DNA of 64,000 bases from contig CP092081.1 in NCBI GenBank assembly GCA_022226935.1, positions 3,616,982 through 3,680,981 of the forward strand, read 5' to 3'. The translations under genes were made by a program, and so were the position numbers. Below, one piece after another: positions 24,736 through 33,182 of the stretch (the stretch's first letter is position 1; every line of letters begins with the position of its first letter). Origin of the DNA: Nitrospira sp. GTDB lineage: Bacteria; Nitrospirota; Nitrospiria; Nitrospirales; Nitrospiraceae. The notes below the pieces were generated by a model. The model ran no database searches and was not told the DNA's origin. It saw only the letters and a list, made by a program, of their open reading frames with translations.

Positions 24736-27240
24736 CTATTCATCGAATCGAAACTGCCGTGCATACCAGCCGAGGTAAAACTCAATGCCATTCTGTTCGA
24801 TCATCAGATCGATCCGTGCGCGCTCCATCCCGGCCTTCTCCAGCTCCCAGTACCTGAGGGCTGCATCCCGCGGCAAATCTGCCGCTGTGATCTCCTCGAA
24901 GAAGATGGGTTCTCCGCCGGTCGGTTGCACGTAATATTGTTCTCGATCCAAATCCAACCCGTATTCCACCTCCCTCCACGTGCCATCCGGCGCCTGGGAG
25001 TGAATCCATTTTGGGATGCGCCCCTTCGTCTGGCCAAACGTTCCGCGCATGGTCAATTGCATGTCGGCGCCCGATGGATTCATATAGCCGGGTTGCACCG
25101 AGGCGCCGGGATGGCTGTGGGCGACCATGATCCACGGCCGGCTGCTGTCTCCTGGATAGACGAACTGATCCGCGCCGCCCACGACCACGACGTAGGTTCC
25201 CTCCGGATAGTCCGCGGTCCCTCTGCTCCGGAGCAACGCCACCTCGACATTGGCGCCCGCCCTGTTTTCCGCCCAACTGAAATAGATGTCTCGCAGGCTG
25301 CTTTTCCTGGCGGCAAACGCCACCACCGTCCCAGGCGCCTGATGCCCAGGCTCTTGAATCAGCACGGTACAATTGGTGGGTCTGTCTGAGAACCGGCACC
25401 AAGTTCCATTCGGCTGTTCACGCCACCGATGCCCGTTGCCCAAATCGACTTCGTTGACATATTTGCCGTCGCCCCCGCTGAGGGGCATCTTGTCGGCGCG
25501 TTGCACAATCTCCAACTCTTTCTTGGCCAAGCCCGGCGGCAAGTCAGCGGGAAACTCCGCCGGATTTCCGGTCCTGGCCAAGAGCGCCATTTCTTCCGAT
25601 GACAGATCGGGAAGCCCCCGGGTGATTGGTCTGGGCAAGGGCAGGCCATCCGGAGCAAGCGCTTCCGTGAGAGCGCGGCCGGCCGGCGCTTCGTCCGGAA
25701 TGAGCTTCGACGACATGGAGGGACCACCGGGAAGATCGGGAAAAACCATGGCGAGGTCGCGAACCAGGCCTGCCACACGAGGGACCTGCTTCATCGCGGC
25801 CAACGATTTCTGCAGCATTGCCACCGGCCCGATCTCAATGCCGACGAGGGCCAGCAGGAGTTCGATAATCGTCGGCCCGACCAACTTGCCGACCTCATAC
25901 GCGAAAATCGGCAAACTCTCCTCGACTAACGCATTGATGGTGGCCGCCTGATTTCGCCCGAACTCTTCACCCAGCGCCGTGGCCAACTCCTCCCCGTCCG
26001 GATCGTTCAGCAGCAAGATCGTCTGCCGCGCGGCCGCCTCCATGGCCACCCACCGTTGAGGATTCAACAACTGCACATAGTCTAGCATTTGGTCGGCCAG
26101 GCCGCGAACGGCGCCCATCGCAAACGGTGCCGGAAAGACCGTATTGAGCGCGGTCATGCGACGCAGCTTCGCCGACAACGCCTCGAAGTGAGCGGCCTCC
26201 AGCCTCTTGCCCATTCCGCCGAGAAAGGCCGCCGCATTCTGAAACGTGGATACCAGCGGATCTTCGAATTCTCCGCCGGTATGGGAAAACAACGTGCCGG
26301 CGCCAGGCGGCGACAGGACGCCGCCGTCTTCCGTCACGAAGGCCTCGACTTCGGGGCGTCCTTGCACGTTGGAAACCGAATAATCGCCCCGCTCCGCGGT
26401 TCCCTCGTGGAAGATCGTTTCCGCATTGGTAAAACGGGAATAGCGGCCGGAGAGTCCCTCCCATTCCAGCCGATACAGCCACAGACGGCCGTATTCATGC
26501 AGAATCACCGTTGGCTCCCGCCGCGCAATGGCTTCCACGATGGCATGGCTGCGTTGTGTCTCCGGCACATTCACCGGCAGTCGTTCGCGCGCAATCAAGC
26601 TTGCCGGCCACGAGTTCCCCCAGGTCCCAACCTCTTGATCCACAAATTGTGGCGGGCGATCCGCAAGCGACTCTTCTGCATCTGGTTCCTCCTCCCCGGT
26701 ATAGAACAGCGGCGCGACGGCCGAACGTGCCTGCACCAAAATGGGAACACCAGCCTTGAACCTGGCGGAAGCCCAATCGGCTTCCTGTTCCGCTTCATGG
26801 CGGGGAGTTATCCCTTTGCCGCATTCGATCGGAGAAGATACTGCCAGGCGATATTGCAGGATATGCGCAACCTCATGGGCGACCACCGATGGAGAAGGGA
26901 TGGAGGAAGCGAAAGCTAAGGTCTCAGGCCAAGCCGCGGCGCGGGCACCGCTCTCTGCCAGGAGAGCTGAAGCACCACAATAGGCCCGTACACCGGAGAG
27001 ATCCGCTGCGAATGCCTGCTCCATGCCGGTCCGGTACGGAATTGGACCAGGCGTTCCGGTGGGATAAATCGAGAATCGCCCCGGATGGTGCGTAAACTGA
27101 GGAGGAATGGAAACTGGATCTGCCGCTCCTGCATGCGAAGGCTCGTCCGGAACAGGTCCAGCCGGTGATTCACTCCAGCGTAGCGCCGATAGGCTTTCCT
27201 GCTGCCTGGACGCTGCTCTCCCCTGATTGACTCGCTCCAT
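24736..27240 (-). CDS. eCIS-associated DUF4157 protein with C-terminal JAMM-like domain (candidate effector)
   Basis: The 834-residue product is the last gene of the eCIS operon. The N-terminal eCIS-core/DUF4157 module contains AFAADLSGVRAYCGASALL and the zincin-like HEVAHILQ (H122, E123, H126), then HEAEQEADWASARF. Long helical stretches (about residues 330-500) may be a structural or pore region. The last 190 residues contain HSHP (708-711) and PSGAD (S723, D726) after a strand with Glu (ANVEVALLR), the arrangement of JAB/JAMM metalloproteases. The gap between HxH and Asp is longer than in the canonical motif, so activity is uncertain. DUF4157 is known to mark eCIS cargo; this suggests a delivered metallo-isopeptidase-like toxin. 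Starts at ATG 27240. Confidence 0.8.
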   Translation of the reverse strand: MERVNQGRAASRQQESLSALRWSESPAGPVPDEPSHAGAADPVSIPPQFTHHPGRFSIYPTGTPGPIPYRTGMEQAFAADLSGVRAYCGASALLAESGARAAAWPETLAFASSIPSPSVVAHEVAHILQYRLAVSSPIECGKGITPRHEAEQEADWASARFKAGVPILVQARSAVAPLFYTGEEEPDAEESLADRPPQFVDQEVGTWGNSWPASLIARERLPVNVPETQRSHAIVEAIARREPTVILHEYGRLWLYRLEWEGLSGRYSRFTNAETIFHEGTAERGDYSVSNVQGRPEVEAFVTEDGGVLSPPGAGTLFSHTGGEFEDPLVSTFQNAAAFLGGMGKRLEAAHFEALSAKLRRMTALNTVFPAPFAMGAVRGLADQMLDYVQLLNPQRWVAMEAAARQTILLLNDPDGEELATALGEEFGRNQAATINALVEESLPIFAYEVGKLVGPTIIELLLALVGIEIGPVAMLQKSLAAMKQVPRVAGLVRDLAMVFPDLPGGPSMSSKLIPDEAPAGRALTEALAPDGLPLPRPITRGLPDLSSEEMALLARTGNPAEFPADLPPGLAKKELEIVQRADKMPLSGGDGKYVNEVDLGNGHRWREQPNGTWCRFSDRPTNCTVLIQEPGHQAPGTVVAFAARKSSLRDIYFSWAENRAGANVEVALLRSRGTADYPEGTYVVVVGGADQFVYPGDSSRPWIMVAHSHPGASVQPGYMNPSGADMQLTMRGTFGQTKGRIPKWIHSQAPDGTWREVEYGLDLDREQYYVQPTGGEPIFFEEITAADLPRDAALRYWELEKAGMERARIDLMIEQNGIEFYLGWYARQFRFDE

Positions 27241-27270
27241 CGCGATCTCTTACACGGGCAGCCACAGAAG

Positions 27271-27597
27271 CTACTTGCCTCGACCCTTTCCTCGAATCGG
27301 GCGCGGGGGCGTCGGGGTTGGTTGATCGCCGAAGCGTTTCTTGTCTTCTTCGATGAGTTTTTCCAAAGCCGTGATTTCAGCTTGATACCCCGCGAGCTGT
27401 TGATCGATCTGCCGGGTGAACGTGGCTTTCGCCTCCGCAAGGTTGGCCGCCCTTGTCTTCAATTCCGCCACCGTCGCCTCCCGCGCGGCAATCGTCGCAG
27501 CCTGGGTCGGGGGTTTCTTGAATGCCGCCTCCAGGGAAGCTCTCGCCTCGCCGATCACTTTCGCCTGTTCTGCCACGATTTGATTCAAGGTCGCCAT
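27271..27597 (-). CDS. Coiled-coil protein in eCIS operon
   Basis: The 108-residue product has a strong ribosome site (AAGGAG) before ATG 27597. It is almost all alpha-helical and heptad-like (LNQIVAEQAKVIGEARASLE, then ATVAELKTRAANLAEAKATF and QLAGYQAEITALEKLIEEDK), ending in a basic Pro/Gly tail. It has no signal peptide. It could be a chaperone or adaptor for the adjacent DUF4157 effector, or a short structural rod; sequence alone does not decide. It is separated from the DUF6519 gene by a repeat array. Confidence 0.7.
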   Translation of the reverse strand: MATLNQIVAEQAKVIGEARASLEAAFKKPPTQAATIAAREATVAELKTRAANLAEAKATFTRQIDQQLAGYQAEITALEKLIEEDKKRFGDQPTPTPPRPIRGKGRGK

Positions 27598-27650
27598 CGC
27601 TGTTCTCCTTTAGTCGCGCAGTCGGTTACGGAACCTTCGGTGATTGGATA

Positions 27651-27717
27651 TTCGTCGTTCGTCTCTCGTATTTCGTCTCTCGTATTTCGTCTCTCGTCTT
27701 CCGTTTCACCTTTCACG
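27651..27717. repeat. Heptamer-based tandem repeat array
   Basis: Three consecutive 14-base units GTCTCTCGTATTTC start at 27661, 27675 and 27689, the last with two changes, flanked by TTCGTCG on the left and TTTCACC/TTTCACG on the right. The units are pairs of heptamers. The array fills the gap between the DUF6519 gene and the coiled-coil gene. A related array with the same heptamer period lies at 39193-39220. Confidence 0.85.
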
Positions 27718-27727
27718 ATTCGCGGGT

Positions 27728-30700
27728 CTATGGCCGGTTGAAGCCCGAGACGGGAGATGGAATCCCGCCGAAATTCACCGGATTCGCCTGGGCCAGATTG
27801 CCCATGTATACCGCATCCTTCATGCCGTGGAAATCCACGGATGGGATCGGCACATTCGTCTTGATGTGGTTGCCCATCACGATCGCGCTTCGGGCCGAGA
27901 GCGACACGGTGGCGGTGCCCTGAGCGGCCACGCTGGCGTGCCAACAGAAATTATTGCTGAAGAACAGCCGTTCGAAGCGGCGGAACAAGGTGTCGCTGAC
28001 ATTTTGCTGGGCGACCTCGACCAACGCCGTGCGGCCAGGCCCGAGGAATTTATTGTCGAGAATCTGCGCGCTGAATCCAAATACCAGCTGGCCTGCGCCC
28101 ACATTAATCACCTGTTCCAACCAGCCGCGCATCCACAGCGCACGATGTTCTTGATTCGCATCCAGCAAGGCGGCGTTGGCGTAGGTGACCAGATTGCTCT
28201 GCACTCTCGCTTCCAGAATGAGATCCGCAAAGATGCCCCAGGACAAGGCACTGATCGTCGTATTATCCGGCGAGACGCCGGTATTCATCACCTCGCAGGA
28301 CTCCACGCACAACTCGCCAAGTTGCACGGAAGCGCCGATGCCGATCGAGGGGGCTTGCTGGTACCCGCAGTTCAAGACCCGGTTCTCGGTGAGGGCGCAC
28401 TTCGCAAATCCCACCAGGCTGAGAATCCCCCAATGCCGCATGTCTTCGACGCGATTCTGGCTGCAAGTGAGCGAGGTATGAAAGACCGCGGTGATCCCGC
28501 CGCCACCGCGCACCAGGCTGTTGTCGGCCAGGACGTTTGCCGTGCCGCCGCTGGTCGCGATCGGCAAGGTGGAATTCGTGATGCGATTTCCCTGCACACG
28601 CACGCGGCTTGACGCCACCAATAGAATCCCGAAACCCACCTCCTGCGCTTCACTCTCCACTCGATTATCGAGTACCTCGGCTCCCTCATTGCCGATCACG
28701 ACGATGCCGTCTTGCACGCCGAGGACCAGGTTTCCCGACAGTCTCCCTCCGACGGATCCGAGACTGCCGTTCCCGCCGAGCCTGGCCAGCAAGAGCGCAA
28801 TCGGGCGAACCGAGCCGGCTTCCTTCAGCATGGAGCGGATTTGATTACGTTCGACGACGGCGTGCCGGCCGCTCACCGAGATGCCCCCGTATTCGGGAGA
28901 ATTGTAGAGGAGGATATTGTCGCTGATGACGCACCCATCGGCGGCGCAATCGATGCCGAACGCCTTGATCGTCGCGTTCTCCACCAGCACACCCAGCCGC
29001 ACGATGTAGTTCCCGGTGATGGTCGAACCGGCGGCCAGCGAAAACGGCGTGCCGGTCAGGAGACCGTTGTTCAGCACGATGCCGAAGACAAATCCGACGA
29101 GACGGTTGTCTTCGACGCGCGCCGGGAGAGACAGGTCCTGGAGGAGAAGACCGACCAGGCCCCCATCGCTCTGGCGCTTGTTCGCGGCATCGAAACTGTT
29201 GCCGACGATGACGAGGCCTGTGGTATCGGCAAGCGTCCAGAGTCCATATTGCACATTGTCGACCACACAGTGTGCCACACGCACATCGGTGCTTCGACTG
29301 ATGGCAAGACCGGCAACCTGATTCAACTCCTGCGCATGCAGGAGGCATCGCTCAACCGTGGCGTCGCGGCAACGATCCACCGTCACCATCGCCTGCAACC
29401 CTTGCCCCTGCTGGGCCTTGGTTTCGAGCTGGAACGACAGACTCATGACGGTCACGTGCTCCAACAGCAATCCATCGGGATGCCCGATATGAAGCAGCTC
29501 CGTGCCGTTCTGCCGCACGACGCGCGCGCCCACGGTTTCCCCATGCAAGGACACGTTGGATTGCTCGATGCGAATGGGCGCTTCGATGTCGTGCTCCCCG
29601 ACTTTGAGACAGACGCAGCCGCCTTCCTCCGGCAAGGCATCGATCGCGGCTTGAATATCTTCGCCGGGACGTACCACCACGGTGCAACAGCCTGGCGTCA
29701 ACTCCGTGAGCGGCGGAAACACCGTCCGGCAATCGTGGATGTCTCCGTCGGCCTCGATGATCGCGAGGTGGCCGTAATGATGATACAGACCAAGCGGCGG
29801 CGCCTGCGTCAGGTGTTCGATATCGGCGTCGGCAGTCCTCGCCGCAAAACACCAGTAGTCGCCACTCTGCGCCGTCCCCCCTGCCTGGACGGTCAGAGTG
29901 GCTTGCACCCCATGCTCCAACACGAAGCTGGGATTTGCCGCAGACAGTTCGATCAATCCGTCGGTCGTGAGGTCCAGATTCACCAGTTGCGACCCATCAG
30001 GTTTGCGCACGATCCCGGTTTGATCCCACCGGATCACGCGCAGATGTTTTGACGCGTCGGCCACGCCTTGAGGGAAATCGGCGCTCGACAAGGCCGGGCT
30101 GAACGTCAACGTCTTGTTGGTGTCATCCACCGTCACCTTGCGCATGTCACCGGGCAGACCGGCGAACTCGCGCGTATCACTCGTGAACTCCACCCAGTCT
30201 CCGGTCTTGAAGCGGAGCACGTTATCGCGCCCCAAACTTTCCACACGCACGGTCGTCCGGCCGGCCAAGATTTCAACGATGGCTGTGGAAACATGCGCAT
30301 TCTCGCGCGACCACTTCACCTTCGCAGTGGTATTCGTCGCACTGTGCACTTCGACCCGGTACAGATGATTCTCCAAGCCGCGATACCCACCGGTCGGCGG
30401 CACGAGGCAGGGATCCGGCTCCGTGATGACGGCAACCGTCGTGGTCGTCAAGCGCGCGGCGGATGGCCGGTTTCCTGCCGGCCATCCGGGAATGTCGGTC
30501 AACGGGGTCTCGCAATGTACATCCGCCGGGATGCCGCTCAGAATCCTGACCTGCCAGGCTGTCTGGTTTCTGGTGGTCGAGTCCACATTGACGGCCGGCT
30601 CGATGAGGTCCGGCGCCTGCAGGGACGTGACTTCTCGCCGCCACACGTCCAGGTAGACGAGCGAGCGCACCTGAGCGGGAATCGATACCGGTCCGCCGAA

Positions 30701-31045
30701 GGGCTGATCCTTCACCAACAGCGCCGCCGTGCCGTACTGTTCTTCGATCGTCGCGTCGAGGGCAGGCGCAGTCCCATGGTTTTCGGCTACGTACCCATCG
30801 ACGTACATCCGCCCTTGCCCGACGGTCAGTTCCCCGCCGCTGATGCCGATCTTGAATCCGTCCGGCGTCTCGGCCGGCACTCCGCAGCGTCCCACCACAT
30901 CGATGGTCTCCGCGCGCCAGCGGCGGTCCTGGAGATCCACATACTCGTTCCAATCGGCATCGAGGTCCACTCGTCCCTGCTGCCGAAGCACGCCTTGGTA
31001 ATGCTTCTCAGGATTGAATCGTTTCCGGCTGTAATCGCCACTCAT
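27728..31045 (-). CDS. DUF6519-type protein with long parallel beta-helix (candidate eCIS fibre or adhesin)
   Basis: About 1105 residues from ATG 31045, set by GGAG seven bases upstream; the open frame extends to 31120. The opening SRKRFNPEKHYQGVLRQQGR and VDLDADWNEYVD is the DUF6519 signature, seen in phage-tail-like and eCIS loci. Residues to about 480 are beta-rich and include TTGLYRGLENHLYRVEVHSA-type contact regions. From about 480 to 1000 the repeats TDVRVAHCVVDN, LVIVGNSFD, VISDNILLYN and VQGNRITNS form a right-handed parallel beta-helix, as in carbohydrate-binding fibres and pectate-lyase-like folds. It is a good candidate for the target-binding fibre. No signal peptide, as expected for a cytoplasmically assembled particle. 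Confidence 0.8.
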   Translation of the reverse strand: MSGDYSRKRFNPEKHYQGVLRQQGRVDLDADWNEYVDLQDRRWRAETIDVVGRCGVPAETPDGFKIGISGGELTVGQGRMYVDGYVAENHGTAPALDATIEEQYGTAALLVKDQPFGGPVSIPAQVRSLVYLDVWRREVTSLQAPDLIEPAVNVDSTTRNQTAWQVRILSGIPADVHCETPLTDIPGWPAGNRPSAARLTTTTVAVITEPDPCLVPPTGGYRGLENHLYRVEVHSATNTTAKVKWSRENAHVSTAIVEILAGRTTVRVESLGRDNVLRFKTGDWVEFTSDTREFAGLPGDMRKVTVDDTNKTLTFSPALSSADFPQGVADASKHLRVIRWDQTGIVRKPDGSQLVNLDLTTDGLIELSAANPSFVLEHGVQATLTVQAGGTAQSGDYWCFAARTADADIEHLTQAPPLGLYHHYGHLAIIEADGDIHDCRTVFPPLTELTPGCCTVVVRPGEDIQAAIDALPEEGGCVCLKVGEHDIEAPIRIEQSNVSLHGETVGARVVRQNGTELLHIGHPDGLLLEHVTVMSLSFQLETKAQQGQGLQAMVTVDRCRDATVERCLLHAQELNQVAGLAISRSTDVRVAHCVVDNVQYGLWTLADTTGLVIVGNSFDAANKRQSDGGLVGLLLQDLSLPARVEDNRLVGFVFGIVLNNGLLTGTPFSLAAGSTITGNYIVRLGVLVENATIKAFGIDCAADGCVISDNILLYNSPEYGGISVSGRHAVVERNQIRSMLKEAGSVRPIALLLARLGGNGSLGSVGGRLSGNLVLGVQDGIVVIGNEGAEVLDNRVESEAQEVGFGILLVASSRVRVQGNRITNSTLPIATSGGTANVLADNSLVRGGGGITAVFHTSLTCSQNRVEDMRHWGILSLVGFAKCALTENRVLNCGYQQAPSIGIGASVQLGELCVESCEVMNTGVSPDNTTISALSWGIFADLILEARVQSNLVTYANAALLDANQEHRALWMRGWLEQVINVGAGQLVFGFSAQILDNKFLGPGRTALVEVAQQNVSDTLFRRFERLFFSNNFCWHASVAAQGTATVSLSARSAIVMGNHIKTNVPIPSVDFHGMKDAVYMGNLAQANPVNFGGIPSPVSGFNRP

Positions 31046-31100
31046 GTGCGCTCTCCTGATAAATAGTTCGTTGTAACTCCATGGCCATGACCGGGACTCG

Positions 31101-33182
31101 TCACGTCGAGTAGAACACACCCGCCTCCAGCCCGAACCTCAGATACTCCTGCAATCTGATCTTGAGGTTGTCTTCCCGTTGCGGCGCGAACACATCGTGG
31201 AAGACGCCCATTTCAGATTCATCGTCCGCCCCGCGCGTGATTTCGTCCGGACAAGATCCCGCCAGTTGCCCGTAGGCCGCCTGCCCATATCGGCGGGCAG
31301 TGAAAGCCGGTCTGACGCGAGCCTGCGTGGCCAGCGTGATGGCCTGCGTTGCCGGCCCGGTCAGGCTGCCTTTCGGCTGATCGGCCTCCAACAGTGCCGC
31401 CTCCACCGCCAGATCCGGTTGGCAACGGTACCGGCGCGGCACGATCGAATTCAGCGGCACAAAGGAAAACCGGCAACAGCCTTGTTGGTTTTGGTCGGAC
31501 CAGACCGGGTGACTCCAGCTGTCGTCCCCGGCGAGGGCGGCCGCGAAGATTGTGTTCGAGGCGAGATCCAGTCGCTTCGTATGCACCTTGCCCATCACCG
31601 TGCTATTCACGATGCTCAAGACGCCTCCGGCCCCCTGAGTGTCGAGGGCTGCATAGGCCACCCCGGTCGGCGACGTCGCATCGACCAGCGAATTGGTCAC
31701 CGACACCCCGGTATGGTCCACGGCACGGAGGCCTCCGAGCAGGCAGTGATCGATCTCCACGGTCGTGCCCTCTTGTTCGATCACCAGCGAGGGAGCGGAG
31801 GGTGACACCGGCTCACCTTCTCTCGTCAGGCTCAAGCCCGGCACCAACGTACAATGGCGTAGTCGCAAGAGACGGGTTCCGACGGCACCCGCTGCCGTTA
31901 CCAGCACCCGCCCGCCCGTGATGAGGAGTCCATTCAAGGTCAGTTCCGCTCCCGGCGCTAACGTGATGGTCCAGTCTCCGTTGAGCACCAACGTGGGACG
32001 ATGGTCGTTGGCGGCGCGCACCTCCACCTTCGCGGCAGCAGGAATGTTCAGGCTCAAGGATTCCGCATAACGCCCGCTGTCATCGATCTGCACAATGCCA
32101 CCGCCTTGAGACGCGGTGAGCTCCGCTTGCAGACTCTGTCCCTGCGTCACCGAGGCAAACCCGCCGCCAAGCGCAAAGGTCTTGCCACGTTCGTACGACC
32201 CGCCGCCCGCCGGCATACTGAACCCATAGTGATAGGTCACGCGCAGATTGACCGGCGGGTTACCGGGTGGAACAGCGATCCGTCCCAACAGGGGATCGAT
32301 CGAGACTTTGTTCACCGGGAGGTGTGCCCAGGTCGCTCCGTCGTCAGACAAGTTGCAGACCTGCACCTTCCCGACGCTCATGTCCAGATTGTCCGCCTCC
32401 AGGAACAGGCTCAACTGCGGGCCGTAGTACTGCGCGAGATACGTGTCCAACACTCGGCGGCTGATCGGCTCCGGTACATTCACTGGTTCGGCCAGGTGGG
32501 TGATATCCGTCTCCGACTGGGGTCGGGTGAAGAGCTGCTGGTTGTTCCCCAACGGACTGAACAAAAACCGTTCATCATCGACGCGAAACGCAGGAGAGCG
32601 GCGCACCGCAAAGGCATCCAACCGCCAAAGGAACAGGCCGATGTTGGGAATGTTGTACCGCCCCTGCTGGGTCTCAATACGCCGCATGTCGGCGGAATGC
32701 GCGATCTGATTGAAGGCCGTGTCACGCCGTTCCAGCGCTTCCCAATTCCGCAGATCGACGGTGGTCAGATTGGTGGGGCGGACATGGTTCATGTATTGAC
32801 TGGTTGCGAGCGACTGAAAAAACTCCACCACGCGCGCGTTCCATCCCGTGACATCACGAGCCAGCTGTTCGAGAACGGTCGCCGTTCCCTTCCGTCGGCG
32901 ATAGGCGATGGTATTGGCCACCTCCGCCCTGGCGCTGCGCGTCCGTTCGGTGACCGCGTGCAACGTCCTGTAGCCGATCAAGTCGCCGATGTAGGGCGCC
33001 ACCCAGTCAGCGCAGGTTTCAATGAACTGGTCGTCATAGAGTTGATCGAGATTCTCCCGGAGCACCGCGATGTCTTCGGCCAGGACTTCACACAAGGCAC
33101 GCAGCGCACTCCCCTGTTCCGCATCTCGGATGCGATAGATCGCGGGAAGAAGCTGGTACAGCTTGTCTGCTTCTGGATTCAT
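31101..33182 (-). CDS. Phage tail protein I-like baseplate component with inserted beta-helix
   Basis: The 693-residue product starts at ATG 33182, overlapping the stop of the previous gene. The N-terminus (DKLYQLLPAIYRIRDAEQG, then WVAPYIGDLIGYRTLHAVTE) matches the tail-protein-I/gpI-like family that joins the baseplate to fibres. Residues about 350-550 contain LVLNGDWTITLAPGAELTLNG, LRHCTLVPGL, VTNSLVDA and LSIVNSTVMG repeats, a parallel beta-helix insertion. The C-terminal region ends with a conserved-looking QREDNLKIRLQEYLRFGLEA. In Afp-type particles this position corresponds to the outer baseplate. It likely works with the two J-like proteins before it and the DUF6519 protein after it. 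Confidence 0.8.
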   Translation of the reverse strand: MNPEADKLYQLLPAIYRIRDAEQGSALRALCEVLAEDIAVLRENLDQLYDDQFIETCADWVAPYIGDLIGYRTLHAVTERTRSARAEVANTIAYRRRKGTATVLEQLARDVTGWNARVVEFFQSLATSQYMNHVRPTNLTTVDLRNWEALERRDTAFNQIAHSADMRRIETQQGRYNIPNIGLFLWRLDAFAVRRSPAFRVDDERFLFSPLGNNQQLFTRPQSETDITHLAEPVNVPEPISRRVLDTYLAQYYGPQLSLFLEADNLDMSVGKVQVCNLSDDGATWAHLPVNKVSIDPLLGRIAVPPGNPPVNLRVTYHYGFSMPAGGGSYERGKTFALGGGFASVTQGQSLQAELTASQGGGIVQIDDSGRYAESLSLNIPAAAKVEVRAANDHRPTLVLNGDWTITLAPGAELTLNGLLITGGRVLVTAAGAVGTRLLRLRHCTLVPGLSLTREGEPVSPSAPSLVIEQEGTTVEIDHCLLGGLRAVDHTGVSVTNSLVDATSPTGVAYAALDTQGAGGVLSIVNSTVMGKVHTKRLDLASNTIFAAALAGDDSWSHPVWSDQNQQGCCRFSFVPLNSIVPRRYRCQPDLAVEAALLEADQPKGSLTGPATQAITLATQARVRPAFTARRYGQAAYGQLAGSCPDEITRGADDESEMGVFHDVFAPQREDNLKIRLQEYLRFGLEAGVFYST

